The position numbers were made by a program, and so were the translations under genes. Shown here one piece after another: positions 32,049 to 41,242 of a stretch of 46,309 nt of DNA. Origin of the DNA: Qipengyuania marisflavi (lineage in GTDB: Bacteria; Pseudomonadota; Alphaproteobacteria; Sphingomonadales; Sphingomonadaceae). The stretch lies in contig NZ_VCAO01000011.1 of NCBI RefSeq assembly GCF_005884405.1, positions 1 to 46,309 of the forward strand, given 5' to 3'. Every line of letters begins with the position of its first letter. Position 1 is the first letter of the stretch. The notes beneath the pieces are model-generated. The model saw only the letters and a program-made list of their open reading frames with translations, had not been told where the DNA came from and did no database searches.

Positions 32049-32486
32049 ATGACTGACCAGGCGATCGTTTGCTATCCGGGTGAGGCCGCGACTGCAGCCG
32101 AGGTTGTGGCACTTGCAAATGAGTATCGGATCGCGGCCCAGCTTCTCGTGCAGAATGGACGGCCCGGAGAACCCAGGTCGCGGGCGCCGTTTCGCATGGT
32201 CGCGATTCATGCGGTCGAGCTTTACCTCAACGCATTCCTTCTCCGATCGGGTCACAGCGCGGGCGAGGTCCGGGGTCTCCAGCACAACCTCGCGGCAAGG
32301 GCGGACCTCGCAGTCGAGCTTGGGCTGGTGCTGCGGAAGCGGACGCGGGAACACCTGCATGCCATGTCGCAGTCGCGCGAATTTCTTGTGACGCGATACG
32401 TGCCCAGCGGGACCAGCCTATCGGAGATCAACCGCCTGCAGGCGACGCTGACAGAGGTCGCGCAGAAGGTCTCGGGAGCTATCTAG
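32049..32486 (+). CDS. HEPN-like small protein
   Basis: 145 aa from ATG 32049, directly after the ssb terminator; the frame is open further upstream only because it overlaps ssb. The helical pattern (VVALANEYRIAAQLLV, then FRMVAIHAVELYLNAFLLRSGHS and LQHNLAARADLAVELGL) matches HEPN-like four-helix domains that precede a conserved His region. The RNase-type Rx4-6H motif is not clear, so catalytic activity is uncertain. It occupies the place of the coiled-coil gene in copy A. It could be half of a toxin-antitoxin pair, but no partner is visible. Confidence 0.6.
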   Translation: MTDQAIVCYPGEAATAAEVVALANEYRIAAQLLVQNGRPGEPRSRAPFRMVAIHAVELYLNAFLLRSGHSAGEVRGLQHNLAARADLAVELGLVLRKRTREHLHAMSQSREFLVTRYVPSGTSLSEINRLQATLTEVAQKVSGAI

Positions 32487-32530
32487 CTTGGGACCGGAGG
32501 GGAGGGGCCTGGCTCACGTTCTCCCATTCT

Positions 32531-32707
32531 GATGGCCGTGCAACAGGCGCGTCAAGGACGGCAGGGTCCCACCATTTTGACTCCCCTTCGCTACGCTACG
32601 GTCCGACAAAATCGTTACCCCTACCGCCGCTTCGCGGTCGCCCAAGTGGGCGATCCCTGACCCGCCGGCCGCACGCCCATCCGTCCTGCTCCTGCCGTCA
32701 ACGGCAG
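32531..32707 (+). promoter_or_regulatory. Structured GC-rich leader element, copy B
   Basis: Arms 32531-32554 and 32658-32681 pair at 19 of 24 positions. Compared with copy A, two positions changed on both sides and still pair (A-T to G-C and G-C to C-G), while four became mismatched. The hairpin before the ribosome site is CTGCCG-TCAA-CGGCAG (32692-32707), unlike copy A in sequence but like it in position. Confidence 0.5.
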
Positions 32708-32723
32708 ACATCAGGAGGATACA

Positions 32724-32945
32724 ATGGCTTCAATTGCTCGGATCAATTCGAACTCGGAACGCTACTTTGCCGCGCTGGCTGTGGCAGAGCGTCGGGCGTT
32801 GCACAGCTTCTTCGATCAGCATATCGTTGAGGACCGAGAACTCGGATACTTTGCTTTGGATGAGGGTGACTACAACGCGCTTCCTGCGCATCTTGCAGCG
32901 CGCGTGGTGCATACGGTTCATGGGGCAATGCTCGATGAGTTCTGA
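32724..32945 (+). CDS. Conserved 73-aa plasmid protein, copy B
   Basis: 73 aa with the same AGGAGG ribosome site as copy A. The first 13 residues differ almost completely, while the remaining 60 are about 87 percent identical, ending HTVHGAMLDEF. The strong difference between a free N-terminus and a fixed core suggests the core is the functional part. Function unknown. Confidence 0.8.
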   Translation: MASIARINSNSERYFAALAVAERRALHSFFDQHIVEDRELGYFALDEGDYNALPAHLAARVVHTVHGAMLDEF

Positions 32946-32957
32946 CCGTAGGATCAG

Positions 32958-32989
32958 GGCGGGGACCGGGAACGGTTCCTGCCTTTTTT
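32958..32989 (+). terminator. Intrinsic terminator after the 73-aa gene, copy B
   Basis: GGCGGGGACC (32958-32967) pairs with GGTTCCTGCC (32974-32983), two G-T pairs, followed by six T. Confidence 0.88.
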
Positions 32990-33571
32990 CTTGTTCGCAG
33001 GGTTAGGAGAGATGGGTATTCCCGATCGTTCTGCACCTCATCTCCATTCGATCTTGGGACAGTCCGGTGATGGCTATCTGGTCCCTATGATCCTCTCAAA
33101 CGACCGGGCAATTGGCCCGCCTGGGGAATGACCCGCCGAGGGGGATTCTCACATAACTAAGGCCAGTTGGTAGCCCACCGGCATTTTCGCCCTGAATCTC
33201 GCTTTTCCCTACGAGGACACAATTGCTCGCGCTCCAAGAATAAGGATTAGAATTCAACCCATTGAACGGAACTCAGGGCCTCCTGAAAAGCCCCGCACAC
33301 ATTGGAACTTGACAGGCACACCGTACGCAGCGGGTGCTGCAATGGAAGGCGCGGAATTGCTTCACGAATTCACGAAAATGCGCTGATACCATCTTCTGTG
33401 CCGGATGCGGTCCACTTGCTTTCTCGTCCGTGCCGAGTCGGCACAGATCCGTTTAATCTGCTGAAAAGCGATGTGAATTTTCCGTTTTCCTACACCCCAT
33501 GCTGCGGCCTAGAGTGGCACTTGCCTTTCGAAGGGTGAGCCAGGTTCTTTGAACACAAGGAACTTGGAAAA
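32990..33571. other. Gene-free region before the mobilization genes, possible oriT
   Basis: About 580 bases without a supportable gene, lower in GC than its flanks, directly upstream of the relaxosome-type gene, TraD and relaxase, which is where origins of transfer usually lie. It holds the palindrome GTGCCGA-G-TCGGCAC (33430-33444), a repeat TCACGAA at 33362 and 33370, an inverted repeat around GGAGAGATG/CATCTCC (33006-33045) and a TTGACA hexamer near 33309. None proves an oriT. Confidence 0.4.
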
Positions 33572-33901
33572 ATGCAAAGACACCACCGGTTCGTGACCTA
33601 TGTCACGCCCCTGATCGCCGAATGGATCAGGAAACAAGCAGAAGAGCGCAGGGTCAGCGCGAGTATCGTTGTTTGCGATTGCATCTTCGATGCCTGGCAG
33701 CGCGCAACCGAAGCTGATCTGAGGACCCCGGCGACCGATCCAGTGCGCCAGAACATCTTCATCACGGTCGCATTGGATGCGCTGCTTACGCATCATCCCG
33801 ACAGCACACTGCGCGACAGAACGGTCGCAGCCTACCAGCGCCGGCTGGAGCGCCTCGGTATCGTTGCACCCCGACCCATGGGAGGCGATGATGAAGCATA
33901 A
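33572..33901 (+). CDS. Small DNA-binding protein, probable relaxosome accessory factor
   Basis: 109 aa. The N-terminal 45 residues follow a ribbon-helix-helix-like order: strand RFVTYVTP, helix LIAEWIRKQAEERR and helix SASIVVCDCIFDAWQRA. The C-terminal half is helical. Location as the first gene before TraD, which it overlaps by 14 bases, suggests it binds near oriT or controls the operon. I do not recognise a specific family. Confidence 0.6.
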   Translation: MQRHHRFVTYVTPLIAEWIRKQAEERRVSASIVVCDCIFDAWQRATEADLRTPATDPVRQNIFITVALDALLTHHPDSTLRDRTVAAYQRRLERLGIVAPRPMGGDDEA

Positions 33902-36230
33902 TCTCGTCAACTTCACCCGTGGCAGCCAGCTCCTCGGGCATTTCGGCTTCATGTTTGCCGCAGGCCTCAAGGGGCCCCTGATCGTGACCCTCCTGGTCGT
34001 TCTCGGCCTCGTCTATTGGGACGTAAGCGGGGCGCTAGACGAGTACCATGTCTACCTCCTGTGGATGCATGCCTATGCCTCTGGCTATGCCTTCATGGAG
34101 TTCGATCCAGACAAGCTTGTGAACCTCAAGCTGGCCGATGGGAGCCTCGTCGCATTTCCCATTTCCGTGGTGACCGATTACCCGCCGATGCGCGAAGCGG
34201 TCGCGCTTTTCCAGAGCGCGGTCATCAGCGCCTTGTGGCTTGCAGGGTTCATTCTTGCGCCGCTCTTCGCGCTCTTCTGGTGGGTTGCCGAACGCTTCGG
34301 CGAGAAGTCCAAACAAAAGAAGCATGTACGCGGGGCGGAGCTTGCTACCTTGCGCGACCTTAGCCGCGAGATCGCTGCACACAACCGCGATGCCCGTGCC
34401 CGCGAGTATGGCGATGCGTTGGGCTGGCGCTGGCGTCTGGCCGGGTCGGCTTCGCTGCGGGATGCGGGCTTCTATTCTCCCGCGCATCTGGCCGGGGTCA
34501 GCTGGCCCTGGCGGCTTGAGCAGAGTCACGCGATGCTTGTTGGCACAACCGGGACAGGCAAGACCGTCGTCCTAACCGAGCTTACCAGGGAGATCCGTGA
34601 ACGGGGCGAACGTGCGGTCATTTTCGATCTTACTGGGGCCTTTGTCGAAACCTTCTACGATCCCAAACGCGACATCATTCTCAACCCGCTCGACGCGCGT
34701 TGCCCCGCCTGGAGCGTGTTCAACGATTGCTCCACGCGTGCCGAATTCCATGCCGCAGCGGAGTCCCTCGTCCCGCACGATGGGGGCGGCGCCGAACAGT
34801 TCTGGGTGCTCGCCGCGCGCACGCTGTTCGTCGAGACCTGTCTCAAGCTCGCCGAAGCAGGGCGGGGCACCAACGCCGCGCTCGCCCACGAACTCATGAA
34901 CGCCGATCTCTCCGATCTGCACCGTCTCGTCGAAGATACCATGGCCGGTCCCATCAGCACGCCGAGCGCGGCGCGCATGGCGGAATCGGTGCGTGCAGTG
35001 TTCAATGTCAACGCCAAGGCGCTCCAGATGCTGCCCGAAGACGGGACGCCCTTTTCGGTCCGCGAGTGGGTCAACGGGGCAGGTGAACCGCGCTCTATCC
35101 TGTTTCTGTCCGCGCGCTACATCGACATGAGCGTGCTCTCGCAGCTGCTCACCCTGTGGCTCGACACCGCGATCATTACGCTGATGGCGGGCCAGCGCTC
35201 GCGGGACATCAGGCTCTGGTTCCTGATCGACGAACTTGGCGCGCTGCATCGCCTGCCTTCGCTCGAGAAGGGCCTCCAGACCGCGCGCAATTTCGGGGGC
35301 GCGATCGTCACCGGGATCCATGCCTTTGCCAAGCTCAAGGATGTCTACGGCGAGAACATGGCCATGACCCTGTCCTCGCTTGCCCGAACCAAGCTGATCC
35401 TCGGCACAGCAGACCGCGAGACCGCCACCTGGTGTTCCGATATTATCGGCCACCGCGAGGTTCGCGAGATGGAGGAAGGATACAGCTACGGCTACAACAA
35501 TGCGCGCGATGCGGTCAGCCTGACGCCCCGGCGCCAGGTCGTCCCACTGCTGCTTCCCGACGAGCTGATGAAGCTCAAGAACCTACATGGTTTCATCAAG
35601 TTTCCCGAAGGATTTCCGGCGGCACCCGTGGTCCTCGAACCGCGCAACTGGCCTCGGGTGGCCGAAGGCTTCATTCCCCGGGATATGCCTAAGCTACCAC
35701 CACAGGCCCGCCACGGTGATGACAAAGAAGGAGCAGGTGGCGGTGCCGGAGCAGCCTCTGAAACAGGCGACAATGATGGTGATCCTCGACGGTTGAGGGT
35801 CGCGCACGATCGCTCCGACAGCGCTGAAAAGAAAGCCGACCAGGAAGACAAAAAGGAACTGCGCCGGACCCGTCGCAGCAACAAGGGCGATCAGGCTCGA
35901 CCGGACCAGACAAGGAAGCGTCGCGATCCGAATGCGCAAGAGGAAAGGGGGACATCAGACCCTCAGTGGCCGGCTCAATCCGACCTTCCTCTGTCTTCGA
36001 AAGCCGAGGAGCAACGCGGCAAGGAGCAACGGGATGCACCTTCAGCGAGGTCTGACATTCCCGATCCCGCATCGCATCAGCGGGCGCAGGATGCGCGCGG
36101 CAAGGCTGACCAGAGGCTCCAGGAAGAGCAGCAGAAGTCGCTGCTTGGCGGTGCAGCGAAGCAGAGTCGCGATGCCGATCAGGGGCAGGACCATGGTCAC
36201 GATTACGGGGACTTTGATCCGGACATGTGA
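33888..36230 (+). CDS. traD: TraD/VirD4-type coupling protein
   Basis: 780 aa from ATG 33888 with GGAGGCG just upstream (a second ATG is at 33891). Two membrane helices (about 26-45 and 108-132) anchor it. The ATPase has Walker A VGTTGTGKTVVL near 219, Walker B FLIDELGAL near 445 and the TraG/TraD segment GLQTARNFGGAIVTG. The last 160 residues are a highly charged low-complexity tail. It brings the relaxase-DNA complex to a transfer channel. No channel genes are present in the window. Confidence 0.93.
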   Translation: MMKHNLVNFTRGSQLLGHFGFMFAAGLKGPLIVTLLVVLGLVYWDVSGALDEYHVYLLWMHAYASGYAFMEFDPDKLVNLKLADGSLVAFPISVVTDYPPMREAVALFQSAVISALWLAGFILAPLFALFWWVAERFGEKSKQKKHVRGAELATLRDLSREIAAHNRDARAREYGDALGWRWRLAGSASLRDAGFYSPAHLAGVSWPWRLEQSHAMLVGTTGTGKTVVLTELTREIRERGERAVIFDLTGAFVETFYDPKRDIILNPLDARCPAWSVFNDCSTRAEFHAAAESLVPHDGGGAEQFWVLAARTLFVETCLKLAEAGRGTNAALAHELMNADLSDLHRLVEDTMAGPISTPSAARMAESVRAVFNVNAKALQMLPEDGTPFSVREWVNGAGEPRSILFLSARYIDMSVLSQLLTLWLDTAIITLMAGQRSRDIRLWFLIDELGALHRLPSLEKGLQTARNFGGAIVTGIHAFAKLKDVYGENMAMTLSSLARTKLILGTADRETATWCSDIIGHREVREMEEGYSYGYNNARDAVSLTPRRQVVPLLLPDELMKLKNLHGFIKFPEGFPAAPVVLEPRNWPRVAEGFIPRDMPKLPPQARHGDDKEGAGGGAGAASETGDNDGDPRRLRVAHDRSDSAEKKADQEDKKELRRTRRSNKGDQARPDQTRKRRDPNAQEERGTSDPQWPAQSDLPLSSKAEEQRGKEQRDAPSARSDIPDPASHQRAQDARGKADQRLQEEQQKSLLGGAAKQSRDADQGQDHGHDYGDFDPDM

Positions 36231-36278
36231 CGCCCAACAGGGGAGGGGACGAGGGCCAAGAGAAAGTGATCCCAGCAC

Positions 36279-39191
36279 ATGCTTTCCGTCGCCAATGTCC
36301 GCTCGCCTTCGGCCGCGGCGAGCTACTTCGCCTCGGACAATTACTACGCGAGCGCCGATGCCGACCGTTCGGGGCAGTGGGTGGGCGAGGGTGCAAAGCG
36401 CCTTGGTCTCAATGGCAAGGTCGAGGCCCAAACGTTCGACGCGTTGCTGAGAGGCGAGCTGCCCGACGGCAGCAGCGTCGGCAATCCCGGGCAGGCACAC
36501 CGCCCGGGTACAGACCTCACTTTCTCCGTTCCCAAGAGCTGGTCGCTGCTGGCGCTCGTCGGGAAGGATGAGCGGATCATTGCCGCCTACCGCGAAGCCG
36601 TCCTCGAAGCGCTGCACTGGGCTGAGAAGAATGCGGCCGAGACCCGGATGGTCGAGAAAGGCAAAACCGTCACACAGGCCACCGGGAACCTCGCGATCGG
36701 CCTGTTCCAGCACGACACCAACCGTAACCAGGAGCCGAACCTCCATTTCCATGCGGTCATCGCCAATGTCACGCAAGGCAAGGACGGCAAGTGGCGAACG
36801 CTCAAGAATGATCGGCTCTGGCAGCTCAACACCACGCTCAATTCTATCGCAATGGCGCGCTTTCGCGTCGCGGTCGAGAAGCTTGGCTATGAGCCGGGAC
36901 CGACCCTCAAGCACGGCAATTTCGAAGCGCGCGGTATCACCCGCGAACAGGTCATGGCGTTCTCGAGCCGCCGCCAGGAAGTGCTCGATGCACGGCGCGG
37001 TTCTGGTCTTGAAGCGGGCCGCATCGCCGCGCTCGATACGCGCGCGAGCAAGGACGGGATCGAGGACCGCGAGGCCCTCGGCATGCAATGGAGCGACACC
37101 GCGAAATCGATCGGGCTGGACCTCGCGCCCTTGGTCGAGCGGGCGCAGACCCGCTCACTGAAACAGTCGATCGAAACTGGCAGGTTCGGCTCGCTTGTCG
37201 AGCGCGGGCGCGCATGGCTGGGACGCTTCGTCGCGCATGTCAGGGGCGATCCGGCTGATCCGCTTGTGCCCAAGTCGGTCCTCAGACAGGACCGTGAAAC
37301 GATCGCAGCGGCACAGGCCGTCGCTTCGGCGGTGCGTCATCTTTCGCAGCGCGAGGCTGCCTTCGAGCGCACCGCGCTCTACAAGGCTGCGCTCGATTTC
37401 GGGTTGCCAGCGACGATTGCTGATATCGAGAAACGGACCCGCGCCTTGGTGCGCTCTGGCGATCTCATAGCAGGGATGGGAGAGCACAAGGACTGGCTCG
37501 CCTCGCGTGACGAGGTGCTGACCGAGCAGCGGATCGTGTCCGAGGTTGCCGCCGGCAAGGGTGCGAGCTCATCTGCAGTTGAGCCGGAAAGCGCGACTGA
37601 TCGTGTCCAGGCCGCTGCAATGACAGGGCAGGGGTTCCGTCTCAACGAGGGTCAGCTCGGGGCGGCGAAGCTGATCCTGACGTCCGAGGATCGAACGATC
37701 GCGGTCCAGGGAATTGCCGGTGCCGGCAAGAGCAGTGTTCTGAAGCCAGTCGCTGAGGTGCTGCGCGACGAGGGCCACTCGGTCATTGGCCTCGCAATCC
37801 AAAACACTCTCGTCCAGATGCTCGAACGCGACACCGGTATCGGCTCGCAGACGCTGGCCCGCTTTCTTGGTGGCTGGAAAAAGCTGCTCGACGATCCCGG
37901 CAACGCGGCGCTTCGCGCGGAGGCAAAGGCGGCACTGAAAGACCATGTGCTGGTGCTCGACGAAGCATCGATGGTCTCAAACGAGGACAAGGAAAAGCTC
38001 GTCCGTCTCGCCAATCTGGCTGACGTTCACCGCCTGGTCCTGATGGGGGACCGCAAGCAGCTCGGCGCAGTCGATGCGGGCAAACCCTTCGCGCTCCTGC
38101 AGCGGACAGGCATGGCGCGCGCTGAAATGGCGACCAACCTGCGCGCGCGCGACCCTGTCGTTCGCGAGGCGCAGGCGGCAGCGCAGGCGGGCGATGTGCG
38201 CACGGCGCTGCGTCACCTGCAGCCGCACACACTCGAGGCCAGGGGCGATGGCGCGCTGGTCGCGGCTAACACCTGGTTGGCGCTCGACAAGGACACCCGC
38301 TCGCGCACCTCGATCTACGCTTCGGGCCGCGCCATCCGCTCTGCGGTCAATGCTGCCGTCCAGCAGGGACTTCTCGCCAATGGCGAGATCGGACCGGGCA
38401 AGGCCGAGCTTGGAGTGCTGGATCGCGTCAACACGACCCGCGAAGAACTGCGACATCTGTCAGCCTACCAGCCTGGCCGGGTGCTCGAGGTCTCGAGAAA
38501 GCAACAGGCCCTGGGACTGTCAGCGGGCGAGTATCGTGTCCTGGGACAGGACCGGAAGGGCAGGCAGGTCGAAGTTGCGGACAAGCGCGGCAAGCGGTTC
38601 CGGTTCGACCCGGCACGGATCAGGGCAGGGAAGGGCGACCAGAATCTGACTTTGCATGAGCCGAGGAAGCTCGAGATCCATGAAGGCGACCGGATCCGAT
38701 GGACCCGCAACGATCATCGCCGCGGCCTGTTCAATGCCGACCAGGCCAGGGTGGTTGCCGTTGTCGGCGGGAAGGTCACTTTCGAAACTTCCAAGGGAGA
38801 CCAGGTCGAGCTCAAAAAGGACGATCCGATGCTGAAGCGGATCGATCTTGCCTATGCGCTCAACGCCCACATGGCGCAGGGTCTGACATCCGATCGCGGC
38901 ATAGCCGTCATGGACAGCCGCGAGCGCAACCTGTCGAACCAGAAGACGTTCCTGGTGACGATCACGAGGCTGCGCGATCACCTGACACTGGTCGTCGATA
39001 GTTCGGACAGGCTCGGAGCAGCCGTGGCACGCAACAAAGGAGAGAAGGCCTCGGCCCTCGAGGTCACCGCACAGGTGGCCCCGACAGAAAAGAAAAACGG
39101 CGAACTTGATCAGCTGAAACCGGAAGAGGCCAACAAGGCCGAAAAGGAAATCGCCCGAAGCAAGAGCAAGACACTGGATTTCGGGATTTGA
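36279..39191 (+). CDS. traA: MobF (TrwC/TraI-type) relaxase-helicase
   Basis: 970 aa. The relaxase domain starts MLSVANVRSPSAAASYFA with clustered Tyr residues (SYFASDNYYAS) as nucleophiles, the DLTFSVPKSWS block and the HUH motif PNLHFHAVIANV near 155. The RecD-type helicase domain has Walker A GIAGAGKSSVL near 477, Walker B VLDEASMV near 560 and a C-terminal UvrD-like motif NAHMAQGLTSDRG. It nicks oriT, stays bound to the 5' end and unwinds the plasmid. At 970 aa it is close to TrwC in length. Confidence 0.93.
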   Translation: MLSVANVRSPSAAASYFASDNYYASADADRSGQWVGEGAKRLGLNGKVEAQTFDALLRGELPDGSSVGNPGQAHRPGTDLTFSVPKSWSLLALVGKDERIIAAYREAVLEALHWAEKNAAETRMVEKGKTVTQATGNLAIGLFQHDTNRNQEPNLHFHAVIANVTQGKDGKWRTLKNDRLWQLNTTLNSIAMARFRVAVEKLGYEPGPTLKHGNFEARGITREQVMAFSSRRQEVLDARRGSGLEAGRIAALDTRASKDGIEDREALGMQWSDTAKSIGLDLAPLVERAQTRSLKQSIETGRFGSLVERGRAWLGRFVAHVRGDPADPLVPKSVLRQDRETIAAAQAVASAVRHLSQREAAFERTALYKAALDFGLPATIADIEKRTRALVRSGDLIAGMGEHKDWLASRDEVLTEQRIVSEVAAGKGASSSAVEPESATDRVQAAAMTGQGFRLNEGQLGAAKLILTSEDRTIAVQGIAGAGKSSVLKPVAEVLRDEGHSVIGLAIQNTLVQMLERDTGIGSQTLARFLGGWKKLLDDPGNAALRAEAKAALKDHVLVLDEASMVSNEDKEKLVRLANLADVHRLVLMGDRKQLGAVDAGKPFALLQRTGMARAEMATNLRARDPVVREAQAAAQAGDVRTALRHLQPHTLEARGDGALVAANTWLALDKDTRSRTSIYASGRAIRSAVNAAVQQGLLANGEIGPGKAELGVLDRVNTTREELRHLSAYQPGRVLEVSRKQQALGLSAGEYRVLGQDRKGRQVEVADKRGKRFRFDPARIRAGKGDQNLTLHEPRKLEIHEGDRIRWTRNDHRRGLFNADQARVVAVVGGKVTFETSKGDQVELKKDDPMLKRIDLAYALNAHMAQGLTSDRGIAVMDSRERNLSNQKTFLVTITRLRDHLTLVVDSSDRLGAAVARNKGEKASALEVTAQVAPTEKKNGELDQLKPEEANKAEKEIARSKSKTLDFGI

Positions 39192-39285
39192 AAGGCCGCC
39201 TTGCGCAGCAAATTTCAGACGCGTTGGGTCCGGCAGTACTTTAGGGTCGTGCCCGCGCGCGAACGGCCGGATTTCGGAACTACTC

Positions 39286-40500
39286 TCAGATCGCAAGAGT
39301 CTTGCGATGCCTCTCAATCGCGCTTCGCACATCGTCGGGGAAGGGCAGGTGTCCGCTTTCGCTGCTCCAGGCGTCATCGAACCGTGCAACGACATCCTTC
39401 GCTGTCGCGGTGATCAGCCTTGCAGGCAGCCTTGCCTTGTCGGCGATCGCCTCGAGTACATCATAGGTGTAGGACGCCCACTCGCGCGAGCCATCAAATT
39501 TGAGCGCAGCATCGTCGCCTGGGATATAGGCGAGCGTCGAAAGCAAGTCATAGGCAGGTGCCAGCAGCGCGTTGCGCCGGTCCGGATAAATCAACGACCA
39601 GTTCTTGAGGTGCATGTCGCCATTACCGATCAGCACCGAGTAGGTGAGCCGGCGGACGAATTCGACCACGCTTTGCTCATCGGTCTCGATCGCCAGCACA
39701 TTGAGGATCTGGCGGTAGCTCGCATTCTCGTATTTATCGTCTGCAAAGACACCGAACACTTGGGCGAAGTCTTCGGTGTGCACTGGTCCTTCTTCCCCCC
39801 GGTCAAAGCGCCGGATGGCAAAAGCGGACTCTCCGTAACGGGTGATACCTTCGGGTATGCCATCGATCTGATCGAGGGACAAAAGGTCGATTTCAGGTAC
39901 GTCGATCCCGATCTTTGCCGCCAGTTTCATCGCTGCGAATTCAGCCTCGGGCACGTCCGGATGTCTCGCAGAGGGCAGCTTGACGATCCAGTCGCCGCCG
40001 CTGCCTGTGACCGGGATCGTCAGTCCGCCATTCTTGCCCTGGGCTTTGACCGCCGAGAATTTGAGTTGCACGCCGGCAAGCGAGAAGCGCAGCGCGCGCT
40101 CTGCCTGCTTCTCCGCGGCTTCTTCATCTAGCTCGTCGGCCTCCGTTTCCTCGGCATCGACGGCGACGGCGCGCACTGCGCCGGGAAGATCGTGCCCGAG
40201 CTGTGCGAGAAGCTTGTACTCGCGCACGGCTTTCACGCCCGCGCGGCGAGCCAGGTAGTCGCGAAGCGTTCCTTCGGGAAGGAGGTTGGAGAAGAACGGC
40301 TCGATCTTCGTTCGATAGCTGCGTGTCTCATCAATGATCTCGCCATTCGCGTCCTTGTAGGCGAGCGACAGCGTTGGCCGATTCTGGTCGGCAAGGTAGA
40401 CTTCGTCGAATGTGAAGATGCTCGCATCTCCATCGAGCCGTGCGATGGTTCCAACGCGCGTCTCACCCAGAAAGATATCGAGAGCCGCTGCGTTGATCAT
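39286..40500 (-). CDS. hipA: HipA-family serine/threonine kinase toxin
   Basis: 404 aa. Couple-type N-terminus (ALDIFLGETRVGTIARL), the autophosphorylation loop as FSLAGVQLKFSA, ATP-binding Lys in DWIVKLPSARHP, the catalytic loop SVLIGNGDMHLKNWSL and the metal-binding Asp in LAPAYDLLST. HipA toxins phosphorylate glutamyl-tRNA synthetase or other targets and cause dormancy. It overlaps hipB by ATGA and converges on the relaxase gene. Confidence 0.92.
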   Translation of the reverse strand: MINAAALDIFLGETRVGTIARLDGDASIFTFDEVYLADQNRPTLSLAYKDANGEIIDETRSYRTKIEPFFSNLLPEGTLRDYLARRAGVKAVREYKLLAQLGHDLPGAVRAVAVDAEETEADELDEEAAEKQAERALRFSLAGVQLKFSAVKAQGKNGGLTIPVTGSGGDWIVKLPSARHPDVPEAEFAAMKLAAKIGIDVPEIDLLSLDQIDGIPEGITRYGESAFAIRRFDRGEEGPVHTEDFAQVFGVFADDKYENASYRQILNVLAIETDEQSVVEFVRRLTYSVLIGNGDMHLKNWSLIYPDRRNALLAPAYDLLSTLAYIPGDDAALKFDGSREWASYTYDVLEAIADKARLPARLITATAKDVVARFDDAWSSESGHLPFPDDVRSAIERHRKTLAI

Positions 40501-41120
40501 GTGGCGTCGTCCTCAAGCCGGTAAGCAGGCAGTCTGTGGGCACTATCTCGATCGATTGAGTGAACCTGCAGGTTTCTGACGTGCCGTAGGGCACGTGTGG
40601 ATGCCGCGATCTGCTGGGCGAGTTTCTTCGTTCCTTCTTTTTGCTCAAGCGCCCAGCCGAGGTCCTGAAGATGCTTTTTCAGATGAGCGACGGGCTGCAA
40701 AGCCTGCTGGATGGCTTTGAGCGTTTCGGGAGTGAAATTAATGGTCTGGATATCTTTCAGGGCGCTTTGAAACTCATTCACCTCGGTGACGCTCGGATAG
40801 CTCTGCCGTAGTCGCTCAGCGAACCGGTTGGTTTCGGCAATCGTTGCGAGCGTTCGACTGGCCTCGCTTCTTTCGCGCTGTGAGCGAACAACGCCTTCGA
40901 TCGCCGGTACGGTCCTTCGAGGCACTAGCTTCAGTTCGAGGTCGAGCGCGCGCGCTATTTCGACAAGGCTGGAAATCTGTAGGTCTACATTCCCGCCTTC
41001 GATTTTGGAGATGTGGCTTTGAGGCAAGCCCACCCGCTCACCCAGCTGTTTCTGGGTAAAGCCTTTTGCTATCCGAGCCACTTTGATGCTTGCGGCGATG
41101 TCTTCGATTGCCGTGCTCAT
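40497..41120 (-). CDS. hipB: HipB-type antitoxin with XRE helix-turn-helix and long C-terminal extension
   Basis: 207 aa, more than twice the size of E. coli HipB. The first 65 residues are an XRE helix-turn-helix (GFTQKQLGERVGLPQSHISKIEGG). The rest is predicted helical (ETNRFAERLRQSYPSVTEV, LKAIQQALQPVAHLKKHL) and has no familiar domain. It should neutralise HipA and repress the operon through the four operators immediately upstream. Confidence 0.88.
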   Translation of the reverse strand: MSTAIEDIAASIKVARIAKGFTQKQLGERVGLPQSHISKIEGGNVDLQISSLVEIARALDLELKLVPRRTVPAIEGVVRSQRERSEASRTLATIAETNRFAERLRQSYPSVTEVNEFQSALKDIQTINFTPETLKAIQQALQPVAHLKKHLQDLGWALEQKEGTKKLAQQIAASTRALRHVRNLQVHSIDRDSAHRLPAYRLEDDAT

Positions 41121-41122
41121 AA

Positions 41123-41242
41123 ATATGTTTCTGCATATGTTGATCGACGTATATATGTTTTAGCATATACTCTTATTTGTGAGAGGGGCAACAGAAATAT
41201 GTAGAGGCATAAATTTCTGAATCCTCATATGTCATCGCATAT
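41123..41242. promoter_or_regulatory. Four HipB-type operators, ATATGT-N4-GCATAT
   Basis: Sites lie at 41123-41138, 41153-41168, 41197-41212 and 41227-41242. Each is ATATGT, four bases (TTCT, TTTA, AGAG, CATC), then GCATAT, with the third ending GCATAA. Start spacing is 30, 44 and 30 bases, so they form two pairs at about three helical turns. The array starts 3 bases from the hipB start codon and is markedly AT-rich. Confidence 0.85.

Larger units (their letters stand above)
32495..32983 (+). repeat. Duplicated structured leader plus 73-aa gene, copy B (pairs with 10150-10638)
   Basis: Second copy of leader, gene and terminator, in the same order and orientation. Confidence 0.8.

Noticed and set aside
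33302..33538. 78-codon frame in the possible oriT region
   Set aside because: Cys- and Arg-rich product without pattern and no ribosome site; the region looks non-coding.
36042..37088. Long minus-strand frame opposite TraD and relaxase
   Set aside because: Mirror frame across two real genes; no recognisable domain.
39307..40131. Plus-strand frame opposite hipA
   Set aside because: Antisense shadow of a HipA gene with full kinase motifs.
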